Positions 1-8,528 of a stretch of DNA of 64,000 nt are shown one piece after another. How positions within the stretch are numbered: position 1 is the first letter of the stretch; every line of letters begins with the position of its first letter. Origin of the DNA: Mesorhizobium huakuii. GTDB taxonomy: Bacteria > Pseudomonadota > Alphaproteobacteria > Rhizobiales > Rhizobiaceae. The notes beneath the pieces were generated by a model. That model saw nothing but the letters and a program-made list of their open reading frames with translations, had not been told where the DNA came from and searched no databases. A program made the position numbers and the translations under genes. The stretch covers positions 558,001 through 622,000 of the forward strand of contig NZ_CP050296.1 of assembly GCF_014189455.1 (NCBI RefSeq), read 5' to 3'.

Positions 1-1
1 A

Positions 2-172
2 ACCGGAACCGAGCTTGGCGAAATGCTGCTTGGGCTGCGGCCGGGAAGGACCGGCGCCGGCCAGGTCACCGCCTACAAGGCCATGGGTGTTGCCATGGAG
101 GACCTGGTGGCGGCGGATCTTGCTTATCGCGAGGCAGTTCAGCGAGGATTGGGACGGGTTGTGGCCTTGTAG
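2..172 (+). CDS. Ornithine cyclodeaminase/mu-crystallin family protein, C-terminal end (5' partial)
   Basis: The window opens inside this gene, and only the last 56 codons are visible, ending at TAG 170-172. The residues include TELGEMLLG, RPGRT and a helix around AYKAMGVAMEDLVAADLAY. This matches the conserved C-terminal segment of ornithine cyclodeaminase / mu-crystallin / alanine dehydrogenase-like proteins, which bind NAD(P)(H) and act on amino or imino acids. The catalytic part lies outside the window, so the substrate cannot be given. The downstream FAD oxidoreductase starts 70 nt later on the same strand. An amino-acid oxidase beside a cyclodeaminase-family gene is a common arrangement, and the two may be co-transcribed. 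Confidence 0.75.
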   Translation, partial: TGTELGEMLLGLRPGRTGAGQVTAYKAMGVAMEDLVAADLAYREAVQRGLGRVVAL

Positions 173-242
173 AGGATGCGCAAGCGACCGAGGCAAGGTC
201 GCGCCGTTTGACTGGATACGAAATCATTTTTACGACTGACGG

Positions 243-2057
243 ATGCAGTCGAATCCTCCCAAAAAAATTGTCGTCATCGGTGGTGGCATTGCCGGCCTGT
301 CGCTGGCTGCCGCCATCCGGGATTGGGCTGAAGTCACCGTCATCGAGCGCGAGCCGCATCTTGGCTATCATGCCAGTGGCCGCTCCGCCGCTTTGTTCAC
401 CGAGACCTACGGCAACCGGCTGGTGCGCGCGCTGACGCTGGCCAGCCGGCAGCAAATAGTCGAGGGCGGTTTCGTCGCCCATCGGCGCGGCGCGCTGCAT
501 GTCGGCTGGAAAGGCGACAGCACCACGATCGACAAGCTGGCGGATGAATTGCAGGCGCTGGTGCCCAGCGTGCGGCGCCTGTCGGCGGCCGAGCTTCACG
601 CGCTGGTTCCCGCCATTGCCGCTGAAGCCACTTGCGGCGGCGTCTATGAGCCGGACGCGGTGGATGTCGATACGGGCAAGATGCTGGCGGCCAGCGCCTC
701 GGCGCTGAAGGCCGGCGGCGGCTTGATCCGCACCGGCGAGGAAGTGCGCACCATCTCGCCCGACGGCGGCGGCCTGCGGGTGGAAACGAGCGCCGGTGTC
801 TACGCGGCCGACATCGTCGTCAACGCCGCCGGCGCCTGGGTCGATGTCGTCGCTGGCCTGGCCGGGCTCCCCGGCCTCGGCTTCCAGCCGAAACGCCGCA
901 CCGCCTTCCTGTTCGACCCGCCTTTAGGCACCGTCATCGCCAGTTGGCCACTGGTGGTCGATTTGCACGAACAGTTCTACTTCAAGCCCGACGCCGGCAG
1001 GCTGATCGGCTCGCTCGCCGACGAGACCGACACCGAACCTTGCGACGCGTATCCGGAAGACATCGATGTCGCCATCGCCGTCGACCGCATCGAGCAGGCG
1101 ACGTCGATGCGCATCGGCCGTCCCTCGACGCCATGGGCGGGCCTGCGCACCTTCGCGCCCGACCGCGCGCCCGTCGCCGGCTTCGACCCCCGCCTGCCCG
1201 GCTTCTTCTGGCTTGGCGGCCAGGGCGGTTATGGTTTCCAGGTATCGCTGACCTTGGCCAGGCTGAGCGCGGCGCTGATGCGAGGCGAGCCCTTGCCGGA
1301 AGATGTGACGGCCCTCGGCGTCACCGCCGCGGCGCTGGCGCCCGACCGTTTCCCTGGTCCCGTCGACGACACCATGAAACCTTCACTGCCGCTACTGCTC
1401 AGCCTCAATGGCGGCTATGTCGACACGGCCGGCTTCCTGGCGCTGCAGGGCCTGTTCACCGCGCATGTGACGGGAAATTTCGTCACGCTCGGCGCCTCGC
1501 TGGTGCTCGGCATTTCGGGCGTGCTGGCGAAGCTGCTGGCGCTGCCGGTGTTCTGCATCGTCGTCATCCTGACCCGGCTGGCCGGCGAGCATCTGCGCCG
1601 GCGCGGACATCAGGCGCTCGGGGTTCTGCTCTCGACCAAACTGGCGCTGCTCGTCATCGGGGCCGCCCTGGCGATCCGCTTTGGCCCTTTTGCCAGCGGC
1701 GACAGCGCGGCCGCGATCGTCACCGGCATGGTGCTGGTCGCCGCGATGGCGATCCAGAACGCGGTGCATCGGGTCCATCTGGCGGCAGCACCGCCCTCGA
1801 CATTGATGACCGGCACCACCACCCAGATCATGATCGACCTCGCCGACCTGGTCAGCGGCACAGCACTGGAGGCCCGCCCGCCGCTCATTGCCCGCCTGCG
1901 GCGCATGGCGGCGGCGGTCGCCGTCTTCGCCGCCGGCTGCGCGGCCGCCGCGCTCGGCTATGCCTACGCGAATGTCTGGTGCTTCGTCGTCCCGCCGGTG
2001 ATCGCGCTCGCCGCGCTGCTGCTGCGGCTTGCGGGGCCGGATGGGGAAGCCAGCTAG
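243..2057 (+). CDS. FAD-dependent amine/amino-acid oxidoreductase fused to a DUF1275 (YoaK-like) membrane domain
   Basis: This 604-aa frame contains two proteins. Residues 1-375 are a DadA/glycine-oxidase-like flavoprotein: the FAD-binding Rossmann motif VIGGGIAGLS lies near the N-terminus, and a C-terminal GGQGGYGFQ loop closes the FAD site. From Met378 (nt 1374) the sequence reads as a complete DUF1275/YoaK family protein with about six membrane segments and the typical GGYVDTAGF and HVTGNFV motifs. Each half has the normal length of its family. One frame away, a TGA at 1375-1377 overlaps the ATG at 1374. That ATGA overlap is how two coupled genes would look, so a one-base insertion just upstream could have created the fusion. 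The oxidase should be cytosolic and the DUF1275 part in the inner membrane. The substrate is unknown. Confidence 0.8.
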   Translation: MQSNPPKKIVVIGGGIAGLSLAAAIRDWAEVTVIEREPHLGYHASGRSAALFTETYGNRLVRALTLASRQQIVEGGFVAHRRGALHVGWKGDSTTIDKLADELQALVPSVRRLSAAELHALVPAIAAEATCGGVYEPDAVDVDTGKMLAASASALKAGGGLIRTGEEVRTISPDGGGLRVETSAGVYAADIVVNAAGAWVDVVAGLAGLPGLGFQPKRRTAFLFDPPLGTVIASWPLVVDLHEQFYFKPDAGRLIGSLADETDTEPCDAYPEDIDVAIAVDRIEQATSMRIGRPSTPWAGLRTFAPDRAPVAGFDPRLPGFFWLGGQGGYGFQVSLTLARLSAALMRGEPLPEDVTALGVTAAALAPDRFPGPVDDTMKPSLPLLLSLNGGYVDTAGFLALQGLFTAHVTGNFVTLGASLVLGISGVLAKLLALPVFCIVVILTRLAGEHLRRRGHQALGVLLSTKLALLVIGAALAIRFGPFASGDSAAAIVTGMVLVAAMAIQNAVHRVHLAAAPPSTLMTGTTTQIMIDLADLVSGTALEARPPLIARLRRMAAAVAVFAAGCAAAALGYAYANVWCFVVPPVIALAALLLRLAGPDGEAS

Positions 2058-2064
2058 ACAGCCC

Positions 2065-2529
2065 TCAAACTTCGTCCGTCCAGATCAGGCGCAGCAGGCG
2101 CAGCAGCGTTGCCCGCTCTTTTTTCGTCAGCCGTTGCAGAAACCTGTCCTCGTGCCGGCGAACCTGTCGCCGCCAGCCCGGCATCGCCTGCCTGACCGCC
2201 GGCGTCAGGGCCAGCACCCGCACGCGCCTATCATCGGCATGGTCGTCGCGCTCGACCAATCCGCGCTCTTCCAGCTCTGCAAGCAAAGGCGCCATGTTGG
2301 CGCTTTTCATGCCGAGAAGACGGCACAGTTCAGCGGCGCGGATGCCTGGCCGCTCGTCGATCAGCGCCAGCATGCCGTAGGTGACCGGGCGCAGGCCCGC
2401 ATCGGTCAGCTCGACCGCGAAATCATTGAGCGCGACAGCCGAGGCGCGCTTGAGATTGTAGCCGATCTGCGCATCGAGCGCGTCGTCGGACATCATTTCT
2501 GGCCCGGTGTGAATCTGGGTTTCGTCCAT
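2065..2529 (-). CDS. MarR family transcriptional regulator
   Basis: This is a 154-aa winged-helix regulator from the ATG at 2527-2529. An in-frame extension to 2616 is possible but would run across the operator sites. The core holds the MarR DNA-binding helices (RAAELCRLLGMKSANMAPLL) and the wing (ERDDHADDRRVRVLALT). The gene is divergent from the hydroxycinnamoyl-CoA hydratase/lyase gene, and two perfect palindromes sit in the gap. MarR proteins beside feruloyl/p-coumaroyl-CoA genes usually repress them and are released by the hydroxycinnamoyl-CoA thioester. By context this one probably does the same. The tail (QRLTKKERATLLRLL) is the usual dimerisation helix. Confidence 0.88.
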   Translation of the reverse strand: MDETQIHTGPEMMSDDALDAQIGYNLKRASAVALNDFAVELTDAGLRPVTYGMLALIDERPGIRAAELCRLLGMKSANMAPLLAELEERGLVERDDHADDRRVRVLALTPAVRQAMPGWRRQVRRHEDRFLQRLTKKERATLLRLLRLIWTDEV

Positions 2530-2575
2530 GCCGCAACCGATCGCCGCGATGCCGCCTCTTGTCAAGCGAAAAAGA

Positions 2576-2614
2576 CTATGCGACATAGCAATCACGATAG
2601 CTATGATGCATAGC
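2576..2614. promoter_or_regulatory. Two adjacent MarR-type operators in the divergent promoter region
   Basis: Two perfect inverted repeats share the half-site CTATG. They are CTATG-CGA-CATAG at 2576-2588 and GCTATG-ATG-CATAGC at 2600-2614. The centres are about 25 bp apart, so both dimers would sit on nearly the same DNA face. They lie between the MarR gene start and the hydratase/lyase start at 2656, as expected for a regulator controlling itself and its neighbour. The sites are seen in the sequence; binding by this MarR is inferred. Confidence 0.7.
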
Positions 2615-2655
2615 AATATTCGTCAAAGCCAATACAGAGCGGGAGGAGACCGACC

Positions 2656-3471
2656 ATGACCGATGAGACCGTTGCCTTCGATGTCGAGAACGGCATCGCC
2701 TGGGTGCGCTTCAACCGCCCGGACAAGCGCAATTGCATGAACCCGGCGCTCAACCGGCGCATGATGGAGGTTCTCGACGAACTCGAGTTCCGCGACGATG
2801 TCGGCGTGCTGGTGCTGTCGGGCGAAGGCAGCGCCTGGTCGGCGGGCATGGACCTCAAGGAGTATTTTCGCGAAACCGAAGCCAAGGGTCTCGGCGCCGT
2901 TCGCAAGGCGCAATCCGAAGCCTATGGCTGGTGGCGGCGCCTGCGCTGGTACGGCAAGCCGACCATCGCCATGGTCAACGGCTGGTGTTTCGGCGGCGGC
3001 TATGGCCCGCTCTTTGCTTGCGACCTCGCCTTTGCCGCCGACGAGGCGCAGTTCGCTCTGTCCGAGATCAACTGGGGCATCCTGCCCGGCGGCGGCGCCA
3101 CCAAGGTGGTGGTCGACCTCCTGTCGATGCGTGACGCCATGTACCATGCGCTGACCGGCGAACTCATCGACGGCAGGAAAGCCGCCGCCTGGAAGCTGGT
3201 CAATGAAAGCCTGCCGCTGGCTGAGTTGAAGGCGCGTGTCACCGAGGTCGCCAACATCCTCTTGAAGAAGAACCCGATCGCGCTGAAGGCGACGAAGGAT
3301 GCCATCCGTCGCGTCGCCGAAATGACCTACGACAATGCCGAGGACTATCTGGTGCGGGCGCAGGAGGCGGCCAACTCGCACGACAATGAGGGCCGCAAGG
3401 AAGGCATCCGCCAGTTCATCGACGAAAAGAGCTACAAGCCGGGTCTCGGCGCTTACGACAAGGCCAGATGA
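2656..3471 (+). CDS. ech: Hydroxycinnamoyl-CoA (p-coumaroyl/feruloyl-CoA) hydratase/lyase
   Basis: This 271-aa crotonase-fold enzyme closely resembles Pseudomonas feruloyl-CoA hydratase/lyase. Shared features are AWSAGMDLKEYFRE, the run KPTIAMVNGWCFGGG (oxyanion hole), ALSEINWGI and the C-terminal DEKSYKPGL. Enzymes of this type hydrate feruloyl- or p-coumaroyl-CoA and cleave it to vanillin or 4-hydroxybenzaldehyde plus acetyl-CoA. The glutamate of LSEINWG corresponds to the catalytic Glu. GGGAGG stands 9 nt before the ATG. The gene is divergent from the MarR regulator and 38 nt upstream of an acyl-CoA synthetase that would supply its substrate, so the pair makes a short hydroxycinnamate side-chain pathway. 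A vanillin dehydrogenase is not in view. Confidence 0.88.
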   Translation: MTDETVAFDVENGIAWVRFNRPDKRNCMNPALNRRMMEVLDELEFRDDVGVLVLSGEGSAWSAGMDLKEYFRETEAKGLGAVRKAQSEAYGWWRRLRWYGKPTIAMVNGWCFGGGYGPLFACDLAFAADEAQFALSEINWGILPGGGATKVVVDLLSMRDAMYHALTGELIDGRKAAAWKLVNESLPLAELKARVTEVANILLKKNPIALKATKDAIRRVAEMTYDNAEDYLVRAQEAANSHDNEGRKEGIRQFIDEKSYKPGLGAYDKAR

Positions 3472-3509
3472 CGCGATAAGCCAACGACGCAATCTGGGAG
3501 GAGATGCGC

Positions 3510-5024
3510 ATGCCGGCCTCGACGACTTCAGACCCGGTGGCCCTGCATGCTGGCGCGCAGCCGGACCGTGTTGCCTGCGTCGACCTGGCCTCCGGCCGGC
3601 GCTGGACCTATCGCGCCTTCGACGAGGCCATCCAGCGCGCCATCGGCGTCCTCGAAACCGGCTACGGCGTCGAACAGGGGCAACGGGTCGCCACGCTTGC
3701 CCGCAACAGCGCCGACCTTCTGATCCTGCAGCAGGCAGCGATGCGGCTTGGTGCCATCTTCGTGCCGCTCAACTGGCGGCTCGCCAGTGCGGAGCAGCAG
3801 GTGATCCTGGCCGATTGCGATCCGGCACTGCTGCTGCATGACGCGGCCCTGCAGGCTGCGTTGCCCGAGCGCTGTGTCCCCATCGATGTCGCCGCCTTCA
3901 CGGCGGCGGTGGAGGCAGAGGCACCGGCGCCGCGCCGTCCCCTGCCCGCCGACGATGCGCCCTCGATCATCCTCTATACGTCGGGCACGTCGGGCCGGCC
4001 AAAGGGCGTCATCGTCACCGAGCGCAACGCCTTCGCCACGGCAGTCAATTTCGGCGTGCTGGGCCGGGTCGGCAATGCCAGCATCTTCCTCTGCGACGCG
4101 CCGATGTTTCATGTCATCGGCCTCGTCACCAACCTGCGCCCGCCGCTGCTGCAGGGTGGCACGGTGCTGATCTCGCCCGGCTTCGACGCCGCTACCACCA
4201 ACCGTCGCCTCGCCGATCCGGCGCTTGGCGTCACCCATTATTTCTGCGTGCCGCAGATGGCCAGGATGCTGCGCGATCATCCGGATTGCGCGCCTTCGCG
4301 GTGGACCACCCTCACCGCGATCTTCACCGGCGGCGCGCCGAACCCGGCCGCCGAAATCAGCTGGTGGCTGGCGCAGGGCGTGCGCATGGCCGACGGCTTC
4401 GGCATGACCGAAGCCGGAACCGTGCTTTGCATGCCGCTCGACGCAGACCGAATCGCAGCCAAGGCAGGCTCGTCCGGCCTGCCGGCGCCGACGATCGGCC
4501 TGCGCATTGTCGACGACGATGGCCGCGACGTCGCCGCCGGCGAAGCAGGCGAGATATGGCTGTCCGGTCCCTCGATCACATCAGGCTACTGGAACCGGCC
4601 TGAAGAGACGGCCCGCGCCTTCACCGCCGATGGCTGGTTGCGCACCGGCGATATCGCGCGGCGCGATGAGGAAGGTTTTGTCACCCTCGTTGACCGCCGC
4701 AAGGACATGTTCATCTCCGGTGGCGAGAACGTCTATCCCGTTGAAATCGAAACCGTGCTGCTCGACCACCCCGGCGTCGCCGAAGCCGCCGTGATTGGCA
4801 TCGCCGACGCGCGCTGGGGCGAAGTCGGGCGCGCCTTCGTCGTGGTCAAACCCGGATGCGTCGTCGATCCGGCCGATCTGGCAAGCCATTGCGGCGCCCG
4901 CATCGCCCGCTACAAGGTGCCGAAAGAGTTCCTGCTCGCCGACGCGCTGCCGCGCACCGCATCCGGCAAAATCCAGAAGCACATCCTTCGCACATGGACA
5001 GCACCCGCCGGCGGGCAGGACTGA
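3510..5024 (+). CDS. Acyl-CoA synthetase, probable feruloyl/p-coumaroyl-CoA ligase
   Basis: This is an adenylate-forming (ANL) enzyme of about 504 aa. The P-loop YTSGTSGRPKG is near residue 155, GFGMTEAGT is the A5 motif, GWLRTGDIARRDEEG is the A7 motif, and the C-terminal lysine motif PRTASGKIQKH is intact. It would make an acyl-CoA from a carboxylic acid, ATP and CoA. Its position directly behind the hydroxycinnamoyl-CoA hydratase/lyase suggests ferulate or p-coumarate as substrate; sequence alone does not settle this. GGGAGGAG ends right against the ATG at 3504, whereas the ATG at 3510 has normal spacing, so 3510 is preferred. Transcription is probably shared with the upstream gene under the MarR regulator. 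Confidence 0.85.
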   Translation: MPASTTSDPVALHAGAQPDRVACVDLASGRRWTYRAFDEAIQRAIGVLETGYGVEQGQRVATLARNSADLLILQQAAMRLGAIFVPLNWRLASAEQQVILADCDPALLLHDAALQAALPERCVPIDVAAFTAAVEAEAPAPRRPLPADDAPSIILYTSGTSGRPKGVIVTERNAFATAVNFGVLGRVGNASIFLCDAPMFHVIGLVTNLRPPLLQGGTVLISPGFDAATTNRRLADPALGVTHYFCVPQMARMLRDHPDCAPSRWTTLTAIFTGGAPNPAAEISWWLAQGVRMADGFGMTEAGTVLCMPLDADRIAAKAGSSGLPAPTIGLRIVDDDGRDVAAGEAGEIWLSGPSITSGYWNRPEETARAFTADGWLRTGDIARRDEEGFVTLVDRRKDMFISGGENVYPVEIETVLLDHPGVAEAAVIGIADARWGEVGRAFVVVKPGCVVDPADLASHCGARIARYKVPKEFLLADALPRTASGKIQKHILRTWTAPAGGQD

Positions 5025-5038
5025 GCCATTCAGTCGGC

Positions 5039-5755
5039 CTACGCGGAGCGGAAAATCGCGACCGCCGCCGCAACGATTTCCGCATTGTCCTTGGCCACCG
5101 TTCCATCGGCCAGCGTCTTGCCGTCTTCCAGTCCGACCCGCGTCGACCAGCGTTTTTGGTGCGCCAGCTGAACGAATGGCCAGACCGTGGCGTCGACGCC
5201 GTGCAACAGGATCGGCCGCCGCACTTCGGCGCGTTCGAGCACGGCGGCGATGCCGTGCGCCTCGTCAAGCGCTGCAGACAAATCCTGGATGTCGATCTCG
5301 ATGAGGATGCGCAGCACTTGGCTGTGATCGGCAAGGCTAACGAACCGCTCGGCGTCGGCTATCGTGGCGAGCCCGGCCTCGATGCCGACGCCGCGCTGGC
5401 GCAACAGCTCCATCACGGCGGGTGCATCGGGCTCCGACAGATTGACCGAGGCATAGTCGGGCAGCTCGCGCCAGCCGGCGATCGCCGCGCGGGTCCGCGC
5501 AACATCATCCTCGATCCAGGCGCCGGTCGACACGCCGACCAGCGTACCCGGACAGGCCCGGCGCACGGCCAGCACCGTCGCGTCGACGGCGGCCAGGCTT
5601 TCGCGCCCGTCGGCGCCGCGCGGATGGATGTGCAGTTCGCCAGCACCCGCCGCGACGCAGGCAGCCGCATCGCTGGCCATGGCCTGCGCGTCGAGCGGCA
5701 GTCTCGGGTGGAAATCACGCGGACGCGCGCCATTGATGCAGGCCTGGACGATCAT
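5039..5755 (-). CDS. BKACE family (beta-keto acid cleavage enzyme, formerly DUF849)
   Basis: This 238-aa TIM-barrel protein starts MIVQACINGARP and carries the metal-binding pair in ELHIHPRG near residue 42, as in BKACE enzymes, which condense a beta-keto acid with acetyl-CoA and cleave it. The later conserved parts GVSTGAWI, YASVNLSEP and RVGLEDGK are present. It is shorter than the usual 270-310 aa of the family, although both ends look natural. It is convergent with the acyl-CoA synthetase (14-nt gap), so it belongs to a different transcript, probably with the amidohydrolase upstream. The particular beta-keto acid cannot be read from the sequence. Confidence 0.82.
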   Translation of the reverse strand: MIVQACINGARPRDFHPRLPLDAQAMASDAAACVAAGAGELHIHPRGADGRESLAAVDATVLAVRRACPGTLVGVSTGAWIEDDVARTRAAIAGWRELPDYASVNLSEPDAPAVMELLRQRGVGIEAGLATIADAERFVSLADHSQVLRILIEIDIQDLSAALDEAHGIAAVLERAEVRRPILLHGVDATVWPFVQLAHQKRWSTRVGLEDGKTLADGTVAKDNAEIVAAAVAIFRSA

Positions 5756-5835
5756 CGGGTGCCACCCTCAAAATCCAACCCTACCCTCACCATGTCGCGC
5801 GGCAAAGAGCCGGACCTCGAGACTGCTGACAGGGA

Positions 5836-7449
5836 TCAGCCGTGCAGGCCCTGCTTGATCGCCGCCGGAATGTTCATCTGCGCCTGCAGCGAGGGATAAT
5901 AGTCGGGATCGCCGGCGACCGTCAGCGGATCGAGCTTCTGCGGTTTCAGCGTCGCCGGCGCAATCGCCGCGAGCGGCTTTGCAGCAGCCGACAGTCGGAC
6001 CAGCGACGGCATGTGCGCCTCGTCGCTGAAGCGCGGCCGAAGATTAAGGTCGTGCGGCTCGTCCTGGTCGAGAACGAGCGTCCACTGCGCCTGGCGGGGC
6101 ATGGCCTGCGCCCGCAAGGTCGGCGACATGCGTTCGAACGCGATGGCGCGCTCGGCGGCCCCGGCCAGATTGCCCATGGCCTCCGCAAGCAGTGCCTGCG
6201 CTTTCGCCAGCCCGGGCCCGGCAACCGCCTCGTCCGCCGAAGCGTCGTCGAGATTGATCAGGCGTCTTTCGCCGGCGAAGGAAATCTCCTCGGCGGTGGC
6301 TGAAAACCCCGCCGCCAGTCCCGATGTGGCGTAGCGCGGGACACCGTCGATGACGACAAGGTCGATCTTGGTCTCGTCAGCCGCGAAGAGGCTGGCATAA
6401 GGGTCGCCGCCATTGCCCCGCACCAGCATCAGGTCGGCATATTTCCCGGCCTCGATCGAGCCGAGATAGCGATCCCAGCGCAACAGACCCGCCGCGTTGA
6501 TCGTCGCCATGGCGACGATGTCGCGCTGGCTGAAGAGCCCGCCATTGGCCTGGCTGTATTGCCAGACCACTTTCATCTCGTGCAGCAGGTTCTTGCTGCC
6601 GGTCGGCGACCAGTCAGAGCCGATGCCGATACGCAGCCCCGCGGCCTTTGCCGCCGCGATGTCGGCGGTCTGGCCGTAGAGCATCAGGTTGGACAGCGGC
6701 GACCACACCATGCCGGCGCCGGCCTGTGCCAGCCGGTCGAAATCCTCGCGTTTGAGGGCGTTACAGTGAATGCCGGTCAGGGACGGCGCTATCGCCCATT
6801 CGTCCGGCCCGATCTTGAGATCGAGGAAATGCTTGCGGGCGCTGGCGTCGATTCCCTCGCTGAGATGCAGCAGCATGCATTTGTGCGTCTTCAGATAGTT
6901 GAGGAAAATGTCCTTCTTGTCGGCCGCGAAATCGGGGATCTGCGCCTGCGCATCGGGCAGGTTGGCGTCAAGGCTCTCCTCGACATTGCGTACCAGGCCG
7001 CGATATTTGCGCTTGATGCCGGCGGCGCTGAACAGGGTCAGCCCTTGCGAGGTGGTCGTGCCGCCGGCCAGGCACTTTGCCTCGGTGAACCGCGCGATCG
7101 CCGGTGCAATGCCCGGCGCCTTGCCCAGCACCTTCATCGGCTCGGTGACCAGCGCCTGGTATTCGGGCTTGCCTTGCCATGCACCCCGGTTCTTGTAGAG
7201 CTTCGGCACCGCCCACAGTTTCAGTATGTCGTAGGCGAGATGATTGTGAAGCTCGATCAGGCCAGGAAAGAACGTGCCGCCGGTCACGACCGGCGACAGA
7301 TGTTCGAAGCCCGGTGGCGGCGCGACCGAGGCGTCCGTCACGCCGATGATGCGGTTGGCCTCGATCCAGATGATAGCGTCGGCAAGCACAGTGAATGCCG
7401 CGTCCATCTGCACGACACGTCCGCGATAGGCACGTTTGCTGGCTTGCAT
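5836..7449 (-). CDS. Amidohydrolase family protein (TRZ/ATZ-like metal-dependent hydrolase)
   Basis: This 537-aa protein of the amidohydrolase superfamily has a small N-terminal beta domain followed by the metal ligands ELHNHLAYD (HxH, about residue 66), further histidines in LLHLSEG and TGIHCNA, and the aspartate in GIGSDWSPTG. This arrangement fits chlorohydrolase/cytosine-deaminase-like members that remove amino or halo groups from ring compounds. About 130 residues follow the usual C-terminal strand domain (GKYADLMLV) and match nothing I recognise. It lies upstream of the BKACE gene on the same strand, and the two may form an operon. The substrate is unknown. Confidence 0.8.
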   Translation of the reverse strand: MQASKRAYRGRVVQMDAAFTVLADAIIWIEANRIIGVTDASVAPPPGFEHLSPVVTGGTFFPGLIELHNHLAYDILKLWAVPKLYKNRGAWQGKPEYQALVTEPMKVLGKAPGIAPAIARFTEAKCLAGGTTTSQGLTLFSAAGIKRKYRGLVRNVEESLDANLPDAQAQIPDFAADKKDIFLNYLKTHKCMLLHLSEGIDASARKHFLDLKIGPDEWAIAPSLTGIHCNALKREDFDRLAQAGAGMVWSPLSNLMLYGQTADIAAAKAAGLRIGIGSDWSPTGSKNLLHEMKVVWQYSQANGGLFSQRDIVAMATINAAGLLRWDRYLGSIEAGKYADLMLVRGNGGDPYASLFAADETKIDLVVIDGVPRYATSGLAAGFSATAEEISFAGERRLINLDDASADEAVAGPGLAKAQALLAEAMGNLAGAAERAIAFERMSPTLRAQAMPRQAQWTLVLDQDEPHDLNLRPRFSDEAHMPSLVRLSAAAKPLAAIAPATLKPQKLDPLTVAGDPDYYPSLQAQMNIPAAIKQGLHG

Positions 7450-7601
7450 GGAACCCCCTGTTCTTCAAACCCCGATGAAGGCGCAACATCGGGTTAACGC
7501 CGGCAGATCGCGCCACGGAGCAAATTCGTCAGGAAAGGTCGAAACCCCACAAAAACATATGGTTAGACCTGTTCGACAATTCAATTTCTCAATCGGTCTA
7601 A

Positions 7602-7742
7602 GGTGTGTTGAGATTCAGGTCAGGCCGAGCCGAAAATGGTGGTTTTCGAGAACCGGAGCGGAGCGGACATTCGGGTCCGTGAGCACCGGAAGCGCAGAAA
7701 GCCATCGTTTGCAGGCCGGCATCACCTGAATCTCAACATACC
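7602..7742. repeat. MITE-like element with 19-bp terminal inverted repeats
   Basis: GGTGTGTTGAGATTCAGGT at 7602-7620 is mirrored by ACCTGAATCTCAACATACC at 7724-7742, with 18 of 19 bases pairing. The 141-bp element encodes nothing. Its interior carries a second imperfect palindrome around ACCGGAGCGGAGCGG and GAGCACCGGAAGCGC. It fills the gap between the amidohydrolase start and the last codons of the UDG-like gene and ends exactly at the latter's stop. I believe similar elements are scattered in Rhizobiales genomes, but that is from memory. No clear target-site duplication is visible. Confidence 0.65.
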
Positions 7743-8528
7743 TTAATTCGACTTCGGCGCCTTCCAGATCAGCGTATGCCGGTCGTCGGGCTGAGGCCGG
7801 CTGACGCTGGCGAACTGCGGCGGCGCCATCGCCCGCAGCCAGCGGTCGTCGCCCATGAAGGCGGGAACCCCGAACGGCAGGTCACGTCGCGGGATCACCG
7901 CATAGTCGGCCTCGACCAGTTGCGCGCCATAGTTCGCCCCGGTGGCATTGCCGCCGGCGTCGGCGGTGACGATGCCGCGCAGCGTGACGACCGCCGCCCG
8001 CCAGGCGTTCGCAAGAACTTGCGGATCGTGGCTGCTGGGATGCGGAAGCTTGAACACCTGGGTTCCAGCCTTGCCAGGCCATTTGGCGACAGCGCGCTGG
8101 GCCTGCGCGCCGAAAGCGATGACCGCCTGCACTTGCGGCCCCTTCGCCATGTCGAACAGCGCGTTGCGCCACGCAAGGTGCGCCGGCTCGTCAAGGACAT
8201 CGTCACCGCCGGCGCTCTGGCTGGGGATCAGCGCGTAGGCGAAGGCATTGAGGCAGAGATAGGACCGGACCAGTCCGAGCTTGGCGAGAAAGCCCTGCAC
8301 CCGCTGGCCGGCATCGCCGACCAATGTCCTCAGCGCCACCCTCTCGGTTGCCCCGGGATCGGATGCGATGCACAGCACCCGCGCCGACCCATCCAGCCTG
8401 CCCCGATAGAAGACCGGCCCCCAATCATACCAGAAGAAGTTCTTGAAGGGGGCGTAGTCGGGCACGCTGGCGAAGTGCTGGGCAAAAGCCACGGGCGGAC
8501 CGGGATCGAATTCGACGGCATTGCTCAT
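7743..8528 (-). CDS. Uracil-DNA glycosylase superfamily protein (function uncertain)
   Basis: This is a protein of about 261 aa starting MSNAVEFDPG. It shows the pattern of the UDG fold: a motif-1-like segment IASDPGATERVALRTLVGDAG near residue 60, SYLCLNAFAYAL as the motif-2 region, and LPHPSSHD near residue 165 in place of the usual HPSP loop. Members of the family excise uracil or related bases, but the active-site loop here is not canonical, so activity is uncertain. About 90 residues follow the UDG-like core. The gene stands alone, with a perfect 8-bp inverted repeat just upstream. Confidence 0.6.
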   Translation of the reverse strand: MSNAVEFDPGPPVAFAQHFASVPDYAPFKNFFWYDWGPVFYRGRLDGSARVLCIASDPGATERVALRTLVGDAGQRVQGFLAKLGLVRSYLCLNAFAYALIPSQSAGGDDVLDEPAHLAWRNALFDMAKGPQVQAVIAFGAQAQRAVAKWPGKAGTQVFKLPHPSSHDPQVLANAWRAAVVTLRGIVTADAGGNATGANYGAQLVEADYAVIPRRDLPFGVPAFMGDDRWLRAMAPPQFASVSRPQPDDRHTLIWKAPKSN

